Assembly (NCBI GenBank): GCA_944385195.1
Contig: CALWWH010000239.1
Coordinates: forward strand, 1 to 15,851
Direction: 5' to 3'
DNA length: 15,851 nucleotides
Origin: an uncultured Oscillospiraceae bacterium
Lineage (GTDB): Bacteria > Bacillota > Clostridia > Oscillospirales > Oscillospiraceae
In this document: positions 7,126-14,270 of the stretch, piece by piece
Layout of the letters: each line of letters starts with the position of its first letter
How positions within the stretch are numbered: the stretch's first letter is position 1
Notes under the pieces: generated by a model
What the model was told of the DNA's origin: nothing
Seen by the model: only the letters and a program-made list of their open reading frames with translations
The model's database searches: none
Translations under genes and position numbers: made by a program

Positions 7126-7980
7126 TCAGCCTTTGCGGATGAAGAGCACGCCCAGGGTATTGGGGCCGCAGTGGCAGCTGACGGTGCTGCCGGCAATGGT
7201 ATGGAAGGTCTCGCCAAAGCTGCCAGTCAGGGACTCAAAGGTCTCCAGCGCAGCGTTCATCGCCTTGTCTTCCATGATTTCGGTGTTGGTGATGAAGATC
7301 CAGTCCTTCTCCAGTTCGTCCAGGCGTTTCTCCAAGCGGTCACGGATATAGCTGGCAAGGCACTTATCATAGTTGCCCCGATATTTCTTCGCAACGCCCA
7401 TCTTGCCGTTTTTCACCTCAATACAGGGCTTGAGCTTGAGCAGATTGGCGCCCAGGGCCGCCACGGCGGAGCAGCGGCCGCCCTTGCTCAGGTAGTCCAG
7501 CTGGTCGATGAGGAAACTGGCCTCCACGCGGGGGGTCAAGTCAGCCACGTAGTCCAGAATCTCCTGCACGCTCTTGCCCTCCGCTGCCAGCTTGGCAATG
7601 GTGAGCACCACCAGGCCCTGACCCGTGGAGAGGTTTTGGGAGTCGATGGCATAGACATTGTCAAACTCCTGCGCTGCGATACAGGCATTTTGATAGCAGC
7701 TGGAGAAGCCGGAGCCGATGGTCACGTGGAACACGGCGTCGTATGTCTCGGCATAGGGGCGGTCAAACTCCGCATACTCCGCCGGTACGATGGCAGAGGT
7801 GGTGGGCAGCTTCCCCGTGGCAGAGACATAGCTGAATAAATCCGTTGGCTTGATATCCACACCGTCACGGTAGGCCTGATCTCCCAAGTTGACGTGCAGG
7901 GGCATAATGGCAATGTCGAATCGCTCGATCAAGGCCGGTGACAGATCACAGGTACTGTCAGAGCAGATCTTGATACGCAT
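7126..7980 (-). CDS. DegV family fatty-acid-binding protein
   Basis: This 284-aa protein is of the FakB/DegV type: a cytoplasmic protein that holds a fatty acid so that FakA can phosphorylate it for phospholipid synthesis. Seen in the sequence: the N-terminal strand IKICSDSTCDL (3-13), the TTSAIVP segment (60-66) that positions the fatty-acid carboxylate, GFSSCYQNA (91-99), LSKGGRCSA (164-172) and the C-terminal HCGPNTLGV (270-278). The ATG at 7980 follows a strong GAGGAGG at 7 nt. An in-frame ATG 99 bases upstream lies beyond the promoter and is rejected. It diverges from the DUF3786 gene and no fakA homolog is in view. Clostridial genomes usually carry several DegV paralogs, so the exact lipid cannot be named. 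Confidence 0.92.
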   Translation of the reverse strand: MRIKICSDSTCDLSPALIERFDIAIMPLHVNLGDQAYRDGVDIKPTDLFSYVSATGKLPTTSAIVPAEYAEFDRPYAETYDAVFHVTIGSGFSSCYQNACIAAQEFDNVYAIDSQNLSTGQGLVVLTIAKLAAEGKSVQEILDYVADLTPRVEASFLIDQLDYLSKGGRCSAVAALGANLLKLKPCIEVKNGKMGVAKKYRGNYDKCLASYIRDRLEKRLDELEKDWIFITNTEIMEDKAMNAALETFESLTGSFGETFHTIAGSTVSCHCGPNTLGVLFIRKG

Positions 7981-8035
7981 GGTCAAACCTCCTCTGCGGT
8001 CCAGCCGCAGGTGATTGATGTATTTTGTGTAGTAA

Positions 8036-8064
8036 AGCATAGCACATTTTGTGAGAAAACGCAA
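8036..8064 (-). promoter_or_regulatory. Promoter of the DegV-family gene
   Basis: On the - strand, TTGCGT (8064-8059) and TATGCT (8041-8036) are 17 bp apart. A CTTCAA-N6-TTGAAG inverted repeat (8074-8091) lies upstream of the -35, between the two divergent promoters, and could be an operator. Confidence 0.65.
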
Positions 8065-8085
8065 GGGCTGCAACTTCAAGCTTTG

Positions 8086-8116
8086 TTGAAGCTTCCTTGC
8101 TCTGCCCTAATATAAT
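8086..8116 (+). promoter_or_regulatory. Probable promoter of the DUF3786 gene
   Basis: A perfect TATAAT is at 8111-8116. The best -35 is TTGAAG (8086-8091) with a 19-bp spacer, which is longer than ideal and overlaps the inverted repeat at 8074-8091. The start codon is 55 bp downstream. Confidence 0.5.
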
Positions 8117-8171
8117 GCCCTTTACAAAGTACAAAAAATACGCTATCCTAACAGCGACAGGAGGCGATGAG

Positions 8172-8780
8172 ATGTCCAACTACGAAAAAACGCGCAGTGC
8201 CATGGCCCAGGCCTTTCTGGCCTACGACCAGGAGGCAATGATCCGCCGCTTCCGGCTCAGGGCGGATGCAGATTGGCTCTACCTGACCTGCCTTGGCCGG
8301 CTGCACCGCATCAGCCGCCACACCGGCCTGGCCGAGTGGAGCGCTGACGGATTCAAGACTGTCCACCCGGCAGGCTTCAGCGAGTCGATGGTCTTCTACG
8401 ATCTGCTTTGCAACGCCAAGCCCGGAGCTGTGCTGGCCGGTCAGTTTGTCAACCAATCCCAGCTGGCGCGGCTGCACAGCGGGGCCCTTGCCCCCGGCAG
8501 CAGCACCAGCGGCAAGGCCTTTGACGGCCGCGAGGCCGCGCTCTCGGCCGCCTGCGAGGCCATGGGCGGTGGTAAGACCATCGGCGGGGACGTGGCGTAT
8601 CTGCTCCCACTGTTGGAACAAATTCCTGTGGTACTGCGATTTTGGAGCTCTGATGACGAATTCCCCGCCAGCCTACAGCTCTCTTGGGATAAAAATATCC
8701 TGGACTTTCTGCACTATGAGACTGTTTGCTACGCAGCGGGCTATCTTCTCGACCGCCTGCGGGCTGCGATGGAGTCCTGA
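8172..8780 (+). CDS. DUF3786 domain protein
   Basis: This encodes 202 aa, soluble, with no signal peptide or membrane segment. The C-terminal part carries the DUF3786 hallmarks: LRFWSSDDEFPASLQLSWD (155-173) followed by FLHYETVCYAAGYLLDRL (179-196). The domain is found in anaerobic bacteria and archaea, and its biochemical role is not known to me. The ATG lies 7 nt after AGGAGG (8159-8164). It diverges from the DegV-family gene and converges with msrC at only 26 bp. No terminator is visible between them, so its transcript may run antisense into msrC. No Cys-rich metal motif is present, although some DUF3786 proteins are fused to Fe-S domains. Confidence 0.8.
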   Translation: MSNYEKTRSAMAQAFLAYDQEAMIRRFRLRADADWLYLTCLGRLHRISRHTGLAEWSADGFKTVHPAGFSESMVFYDLLCNAKPGAVLAGQFVNQSQLARLHSGALAPGSSTSGKAFDGREAALSAACEAMGGGKTIGGDVAYLLPLLEQIPVVLRFWSSDDEFPASLQLSWDKNILDFLHYETVCYAAGYLLDRLRAAMES

Positions 8781-8806
8781 CATATGACGGGCTGCATTGC
8801 CGCACG

Positions 8807-9271
8807 TTACAATCCGGAGCCTGCAAAGACATTCTTCTCCAGCACCCGGACGAAGGCCTCCAAGCCCTCGCGGTCGGCCTCGGTAAAGCGGCCGAGGCTG
8901 GGGCTGTCGATATCCAGAACCGCGGCCACCGCGCCGTCCTTATGGATGGGCACGACAATCTCGGCATTGGACGCACTGTCACAGGCGATGTGGCCGGGGA
9001 ACCGGTGTACATCCGCCACCAGCTGCGTGGCATCCTCCGCCGCCGCAGTGCCGCAGACGCCGTGGCCCACGGTGATCTCGATGCAGGCGGTCCTGCCCTG
9101 GAAGGGCCCCAGGACCAGCCTGCCCCCCTCCATCAGATAAAAGCCTGCCCAGTTCAGGTCCTCCAGTGTCTGATAGAGCAGCGCCGAAGCGTTGGCCAGA
9201 TTGGCCACAAAATGCGGTATGCCCCCGGTCAGAGCCTCCAGCTGAAGAATGAGTGTTTTATAATCGGTCAT
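8807..9271 (-). CDS. msrC: Free methionine-R-sulfoxide reductase (GAF-fold fRMsr)
   Basis: This 154-aa GAF-domain enzyme reduces free L-methionine-R-sulfoxide, repairing oxidised methionine in the cytoplasm. Three Cys are seen: Cys63 (RTACIEI), Cys73 (GHGVCGTAA) and Cys97 (HIACDSAS). Their spacing (10 and 24) equals that of Cys84/Cys94/Cys118 of the E. coli enzyme. The block VADVHRFPGHIACD and the following EIVVPI are signature segments. The start at 9271 has TTAGGAG 8 nt upstream. The in-frame ATG at 9292 would lie almost at the predicted transcription start and has no leader, so it is rejected. The gene diverges from a 73-aa unknown through a shared symmetric promoter. A detoxifying enzyme fits an anaerobe facing oxidative stress. 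Confidence 0.92.
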   Translation of the reverse strand: MTDYKTLILQLEALTGGIPHFVANLANASALLYQTLEDLNWAGFYLMEGGRLVLGPFQGRTACIEITVGHGVCGTAAAEDATQLVADVHRFPGHIACDSASNAEIVVPIHKDGAVAAVLDIDSPSLGRFTEADREGLEAFVRVLEKNVFAGSGL

Positions 9272-9291
9272 ATCAGCACTCCTAACCAGCA

Positions 9292-9335
9292 TTTTCCTTG
9301 ATTATAGGACAATCATGAGCTATAATCAAGGAAAA
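9292..9335. promoter_or_regulatory. Palindromic two-way promoter between msrC and the 73-aa gene
   Basis: Two 16-bp arms (9292-9307 and 9320-9335) are perfect inverted copies around a 12-bp centre. On +, TTGATT (9298-9303) and TATAAT (9321-9326) are 17 bp apart. By symmetry, on - the -35 is 9329-9324 and the -10 is 9306-9301, also with 17 bp. Each -35 therefore overlaps the -10 of the other strand, and the two polymerases would compete for the same DNA. Confidence 0.75.
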
Positions 9336-9351
9336 AATTCCGGGAGGCCCT

Positions 9352-9573
9352 ATGATGCGAGAATTTGACCTAATCATTGAGCAGATCAACGCCTGCGGCG
9401 GGCCGCACCATCCCCGCCGCCAGGTGCTTGAGGTGGAGGCCGAAAGCCCCGAGGCCTATGTCCGCGCCCACAGCCAGATGCCCATCACCAGCATTGAGGT
9501 GCAGGACGGCGTAACCACCATCACCACCGGCAATGGCAATGGCTATGTCACGCGCTATCTCTTCAGCCTATGA
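9352..9573 (+). CDS. Conserved-looking 73-aa protein of unknown function
   Basis: A small soluble protein that I do not recognise. It has an N-terminal helix (REFDLIIEQINA), a Gly-His-Pro turn (CGGPHHPRRQ, 15-24) and then a strand-helix-strand-strand pattern with VLEVEAESPEAYVRAH, ITSIEVQDGVTTIT and a Gly/Asn-rich loop before YVTRYLF. Composition and third-codon GC match the neighbouring genes, so it is probably real. GGGAGG lies 4 nt before the first ATG and 7 nt before the second (9355); the second may be the true start. It has its own terminator and shares the symmetric promoter with msrC, which hints at linked expression. Confidence 0.75.
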   Translation: MMREFDLIIEQINACGGPHHPRRQVLEVEAESPEAYVRAHSQMPITSIEVQDGVTTITTGNGNGYVTRYLFSL

Positions 9574-9576
9574 CAA

Positions 9577-9625
9577 TGCCCCCTGTGCAGTTTTCTGCAT
9601 CAGGGGGCACGTTTTATTCGTTTTT
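9577..9625 (+). terminator. Intrinsic terminator after the 73-aa gene
   Basis: TGCCCCCTG+TGCAG (9577-9590) pairs with CTGCA+CAGGGGGCA (9595-9609), a 14-bp stem with one bulged T and a TTTT loop, followed by GTTTTATTCGTTTTT. A second weaker hairpin (AGCCGTC 9630-9636 with GACGGGCT 9646-9653, one bulged G) follows before the convergent hsp20 stop. Confidence 0.85.
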
Positions 9626-9662
9626 ATCCAGCCGTCTGAATAGACGACGGGCTTTTCAGCGC

Positions 9663-10103
9663 TTAACCGATATTGATGCTTGTGCTCTGGGGCAGCTCCT
9701 TCTTCGCCTGCTTGGGCAGCGTCAGCCTCAGGATGCCGTCCTCATACTTGGCCGAAACCTCATCGGGCCGCATCATATTGCCCACATAGAAGCTGCGGCT
9801 GCAAGAACCGGCGTAGCGCTCCTGGCGGAGGTATTTGCCGTCCTTTTCGTCCTTGTCCAGGCCCTTTGTAGCGCTGATCGTCAGGTAGCCGTCTCTCAGG
9901 TCTACGTTGATCTCATCCTTCTTAAATCCAGGCAGATCCACATCCAGCTCATAGCTGTTGTCCGTCTCCCGAATGTCGGTCTTCATCAGATTCTTGGCGT
10001 GCTTACCATATAGAGGATTGCGTCCGCCCCACACGGGAAGCATCGCAAAGTCATCATCAAAGAAATTATCAAACAAGTTTTCACCAAAAATGCTGGGCAA
10101 CAT
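9663..10103 (-). CDS. Small heat-shock protein, Hsp20/alpha-crystallin family
   Basis: This 146-aa ATP-independent holdase chaperone would form cytoplasmic oligomers that keep unfolding proteins soluble. Seen: a short Phe-rich N-terminal arm (FGENLFDNFFDDDF), and the alpha-crystallin domain from about 41 to 132 with YELDVDLPGFKKDEINVDL, GYLTISA and the closing GILRLTLPK (123-131). The C-terminal IxI-type anchor INI is at 143-145. GGAGG lies 8 nt before the ATG. A consensus sigma-A promoter overlapped by a CIRCE operator sits about 95-135 bp upstream, so HrcA repression and induction by heat or GroEL titration are expected. The leader is about 85 nt and has a hairpin at its 5' end. Confidence 0.95.
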   Translation of the reverse strand: MLPSIFGENLFDNFFDDDFAMLPVWGGRNPLYGKHAKNLMKTDIRETDNSYELDVDLPGFKKDEINVDLRDGYLTISATKGLDKDEKDGKYLRQERYAGSCSRSFYVGNMMRPDEVSAKYEDGILRLTLPKQAKKELPQSTSINIG

Positions 10104-10194
10104 AAATCATTCCTCCATTCTTACTATTGATTCTTTGCCCTTTGGGAAGAGCTCTTTGGGTTCTTCTCTGGTTCCTTTCCTTAGGAACAGCTTT

Positions 10195-10223
10195 ATTATA
10201 GCGCGTCAATTTAGCACTGTCAA
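10195..10223 (-). promoter_or_regulatory. Consensus sigma-A promoter of hsp20
   Basis: On the - strand, TTGACA (10223-10218) and TATAAT (10200-10195) match the consensus at all twelve positions, with a 17-bp spacer. Its -35 lies inside the CIRCE element, so a bound repressor would block it. Confidence 0.9.
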
Positions 10224-10237
10224 TAGGTGAGTGCTAA
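10211..10237. promoter_or_regulatory. CIRCE element (HrcA operator)
   Basis: TTAGCACTG-N9-GAGTGCTAA differs from the canonical CIRCE (TTAGCACTC-N9-GAGTGCTAA) at one base of the left arm. It overlaps the -35 of the hsp20 promoter. HrcA is the known repressor bound by this repeat in Firmicutes. Confidence 0.92.
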
Positions 10238-10373
10238 TGTTTACAAAAAAACCACAAACTGTTCATAAAATACACGATTTCTCTCAGCTCCACCCAAGGG
10301 GAGAGCATCATTGGTCCATTTGCATCCGGCTAAGATCTACTGTTTCTTCAGCCCAAACAGGCAAAAACGCAAC

Positions 10374-10410
10374 AAACGCAGGCGCTTTGGGGGCCATAGC
10401 GTCTGCGTTT
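10374..10410 (-). terminator. Terminator-like hairpin in the gene-poor region
   Basis: A 13-bp stem (10374-10386 with 10398-10410, one G-T pair) has an 11-nt loop. On the - strand it is followed by a T-rich tail (TTGTTGCGTTTTTGCC). It would terminate the - strand coding fragment at 10509-10622. The 10238-10373 stretch beside it shows nothing I can name. Confidence 0.6.
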
Positions 10411-10508
10411 GAGATCATATAAGCAAAACCAGGAGAATCATCCGTCCGCTTGCCTATACTACAGCATTCGCAGCTGCACGGTCATGATTGGGACAATCCT
10501 GCCTTCTC

Positions 10509-10622
10509 TCAGTTCCAGTCAGAGAACTTGTTCTTGGGCAGATGGCGATATTTCTGCTTGACGACAGTTTCGTTGAATTCACGCTGGGCTGCAATATCTG
10601 CCACATAGCGCGGCATGTCCAT
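10509..10622 (-). pseudogene. Short coding fragment, 37 aa, unidentified
   Basis: This frame reads like genuine protein rather than chance: it begins MDMPRYVADI, continues with charged and aromatic residues (QREFNETVVKQKYRHL) and ends KNKFSDWN before TGA. AGGGG precedes the first ATG by 4 nt and the second (codon 3) by 10 nt. It is far too short for a domain I can recognise, and no promoter space exists between it and the divergent fragment on the other strand. A remnant of a deleted gene is the simplest reading. A small functional peptide cannot be excluded. Confidence 0.4.
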
Positions 10623-10651
10623 TAAACCCCTGATTCATCAGGGAGTAGGCA

Positions 10652-10790
10652 ATGGCTTTGAGATATGCGCGAGATCGCCCGCCATACCGAGGATCGCTAT
10701 ACTCCCCACGTAGACGAGATCCAGGAGCAGTTAAAATTCTACCGCCAGATGGAGGATTTCACTGTCGTGGCTCCCAGCAGGCAGAAGTAA
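10652..10790 (+). pseudogene. Short coding fragment with a probable one-base frameshift, unidentified
   Basis: From an ATG at 10665 there are 41 protein-like codons: start MREIARHTED, then a charged helix with DEIQEQLKFYRQMEDF, ending VVAPSRQK before TAA at 10788-10790. The better ribosome binding site (AGGGAG, 10641-10646) serves an ATG at 10652 in another frame. Removing one base near 10661-10664 would join that ATG to the coherent frame and give about 45 aa. This pattern suggests a decaying gene or a sequencing error. I do not recognise the family. Confidence 0.4.
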
Positions 10791-10889
10791 TTTCATTCAC
10801 AAACCCGCAACTTTCAAACATATATCACACTGTCTAACAAACGAAGTGCAGTTCTCCCTCGCTCCTGAGAAGTTTCTCGCTTTTGGCGT

Positions 10890-10943
10890 CCACCCTCCCC
10901 TCGTCCCGTCAACGGCTACGAGGGGAGGGTGGCTTCGTTTTCT
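10890..10943 (+). terminator. Strong terminator-like hairpin
   Basis: A perfect 15-bp GC-rich stem (10890-10904 with 10918-10932) has a 13-nt loop and is followed by CTTCGTTTTC on the + strand. It would terminate the + strand fragment at 10652-10790. The 10944-11058 stretch beyond it shows nothing else I can name. Confidence 0.7.
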
Positions 10944-11058
10944 GCTGATATTGCGCATTCCGACCTTTCGCGCTCAAACAGATCCGTCTAAACCGGTCTA
11001 TGGCCGGCTGCAATTGACTTAAAGGCAGGCTTTTATCTCTCATTTGTGCGCACAAACA

Positions 11059-11093
11059 TAAAAAAGCGCCCGATTCGCATGGAATCAGGCGCT
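11059..11093 (-). terminator. Intrinsic terminator of the tRNA gene
   Basis: On the - strand a 12-bp stem (11093-11082 with 11076-11065, one T-G pair) with a 5-nt loop runs into six T residues. It begins 5 bp after the encoded CCA end of the tRNA. Confidence 0.9.
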
Positions 11094-11098
11094 TAGTC

Positions 11099-11176
11099 TG
11101 GTTGCGGAGATGGGATTTGAACCACCTGACCTTCGGGTTATTAGCCCGACGAGCTACCGAACTGCTCCACTCCGCG
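11099..11176 (-). tRNA. Initiator-like tRNA (fMet body) with anticodon AAU and abnormal T-arm
   Basis: The gene is 78 nt including the encoded CCA. Initiator features are present: C1 opposite A72, the A11:U24 pair and the GGG/CCC anticodon-stem triplet. The D-arm and the anticodon stem are normal for tRNA-fMet. The seven-base anticodon loop reads CTAATAA, so positions 34-36 are AAU, whereas CTCATAA (CAU) is expected. The region after the variable loop has one extra base, and GGTGG faces CCCAT with two mismatches, so a canonical T-stem cannot form; an alternative 6-bp pairing would steal two acceptor bases. The gene has its own promoter and terminator, so it is probably transcribed. It may be a tRNA pseudogene, a variant initiator, or contain sequence errors. 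Automatic tools might call it tRNA-Ile or pseudo. Confidence 0.75.
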
Positions 11177-11207
11177 ATATCCAATTACGTTCCTTTCGAA
11201 CAGGTTT

Positions 11208-11236
11208 ATAATACCACGTTTCAAAGGCTTTGTCAA
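11208..11236 (-). promoter_or_regulatory. Promoter of the tRNA gene
   Basis: On the - strand, a perfect TTGACA (11236-11231) and TATTAT (11213-11208) are 17 bp apart. The predicted start near 11201 gives a 5' leader of about 25 nt that RNase P would remove. Confidence 0.8.
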
Positions 11237-11256
11237 GGGGTATTTTCTGTCGAAAG

Positions 11257-11293
11257 TTAGAAGTGTGCGCCGGATGGCGGCGCACACTTCTAA
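11257..11293 (-). terminator. Terminator after rpoD
   Basis: A perfect 16-bp stem (11257-11272 with 11278-11293) has a 5-nt loop and begins 20 bp after the rpoD stop. Only a short CTTTC follows on the - strand, so the T tract is poor, but the stem is very stable. The tRNA -35 begins about 20 bp beyond it. Confidence 0.75.
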
Positions 11294-11312
11294 GGACGGC
11301 TTGAAACGGTTT

Positions 11313-12460
<1,148 letters not shown>

Positions 12461-12464
<4 letters not shown>

Positions 12465-14212
12465 GTGTTAGCCCCCAATCCCTTTTTCTCTTGTATGTAC
12501 TTCAGATAGTCCATCATATCCTCCGCCGATTTTACCTGGCTGGCTTTCTTGTGGCCTCGAATGATCTCCACGCAGTCTTTGATCGCGCGGCTGCTGACTA
12601 CGTGATCCCAGCGGTTGAGAACCGACGAGAGATGGCCGATCTCCTGGGCGCTGAAGCTTTCAGCCAACGTATTGAGATCCGGATGTCCTCCCCGGCGCCA
12701 GACCTCCCGCAGCGCGTCATAGGCCCTGCCCAACAGATCTGAGGAGAACTCCTCCGGCTCCAGCGGGATTTCATCGCACAGTCCCGGCTCCTGGATGATC
12801 ATGGCCAGAATCTGCTCCTCTGCCTGAGACGAGCGCGGCGCGTGATACTGCTCCCCACGGATCTTCGGCTGGCGCTGGGTCATGGGCGACAGGTCGATCT
12901 TCTCCTGTCGGCGGCTGGCCTGCCTCGCCCGCTGCTCGCGGATGCGGTCAACCTCAGTTTTCAGTGTCTGCGGCGTCACCCCCGCCGCCTCTGCCGCACG
13001 GCCGCCATAGACCTCCCGCTCCACCGCGCTGGGCAGGCCCGCGATCATCTGCGCCGCCTCTTTTATAAAGCCCACCCGCTGTTCGTCCTGATCCAGGTCA
13101 TATTTTTGGCGGATATTCTGCAAAAGATACGTCGTCTGACTCTCCGCGCCTTGCAGCAGCCGTTCAAACCGCTCCGGGCCATAGCGATGCAGAAACTCGT
13201 CCGGGTCTTTTGCTCCTTCCATCTTGAGGACACGGACGCGGATATTGGTTTTTTCCAAAATATTCAGCACCCGCTGAGAAGCCCGCTGCCCGGCGGCATC
13301 CCCGTCGTAGGTCAGGATGAGCTCCTTGGTATAGTTACTCAGCAGCTTGACGTGCTCCTCCGTCAAGGAGGTACCCAGGGACGCCACAGCACAGTCGAAG
13401 CCGTACTGGTGCAGGGTGATGGCGTCCATATACCCCTCGCAGAGGATCAGATAGCCCCGCTTGGTCTTCTTTGCCACATTCAGGGCGAAGAGATTGCGCC
13501 GCTTGGAGAAGATCTCCGTCTCCGGAGAGTTCAGATATTTGGGCTCTCCTTCCCCCATCACGCGGCCGCCGAAGGCAATGACATTGCCCCGGACATCGAT
13601 GATGGGAAACATCAGCCGGTTGCGGAATTTGTCATAGGCATTGCCTTTTTGTTCCTTACGAACGATCAGCCCAGCATCCAGCAGCTCCTGCTCCTCGTAG
13701 CCCTTGGCCTTCATCGCCTCCAAGAGGTTTCTCCACCCGTCAGGGGCATAGCCGATGCCGAAGCGGGTCAAGCAGGCGGGCGACAGCCCGCGCTTGGCGG
13801 CATACTCTCGGGCAGCCTGGCCGCCGGGAGCGAGAAATTGCTCATGGAAAAACCGCGCCGCCTCCTTGCACAGCGCGTACAGGCGCTCTCTGCGGCGGTA
13901 ATTTTCCCTGTGCCCCGCATCCTCCGGGACTTCCATCCCCACCCGCTTTGCCAGGTGACGTACCGCATCAGGGTAGCTGAGGTTCTCCCGCTCCATGATG
14001 AAGTTGATCACGCCGCCGCCCTTGCCGCAGCCGAAGCAGTAGTACATCTGCTTATCCGGGGCAACGGAGAAAGAGGGTGTCTTCTCATTGTGGAAGGGGC
14101 AGAGTCCAAAATAGTTGCTGCCCCGGCGGGTCAGGGACACATAGCTGCCCACGACCTCCTCAATGGGATTTCGGGCCACCAATTCGTCTAAAAACGTTGC
14201 TGGAAATGGCAT
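12461..14212 (-). CDS. dnaG: DNA primase DnaG
   Basis: This 583-aa primase lays down RNA primers at the replication fork together with DnaB helicase. The N-terminal zinc ribbon has Cys38, His41, Cys59 and Cys62 (CPFHNEKTPSFSV, YYCFGCGKGG). The central catalytic part holds the basic segment FRNRLMFPI (196-204) and the TOPRIM fold with Glu259 in CEGYMD and Asp303/Asp305 in TYDGDAAG. A linker near 420-460 leads to the C-terminal helicase-interaction domain. GAAGGTGAG lies 6 nt before the ATG. It is followed by rpoD with a 4-nt overlap and preceded by dgt at 58 bp, the classic dnaG-rpoD arrangement that links replication initiation with transcription. Confidence 0.98.
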
Positions 14213-14270
14213 TTAGGCTCACCTTCTTTCGTATCCGTGCCGCAGGGGCCGGGTGCAGGAGTGCTCCGGC

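Noticed and set aside
10231..10422. A 63-codon + strand frame starting in the CIRCE element
   Set aside because: It starts inside an operator, has no ribosome binding site and its protein is random-looking.
11099..11176. Calling the tRNA gene a tRNA-Ile because of anticodon AAU
   Set aside because: Bacterial tRNA-Ile uses GAU or modified CAU, and the body here has the C1xA72 mismatch and GGG:CCC stem of an initiator tRNA.
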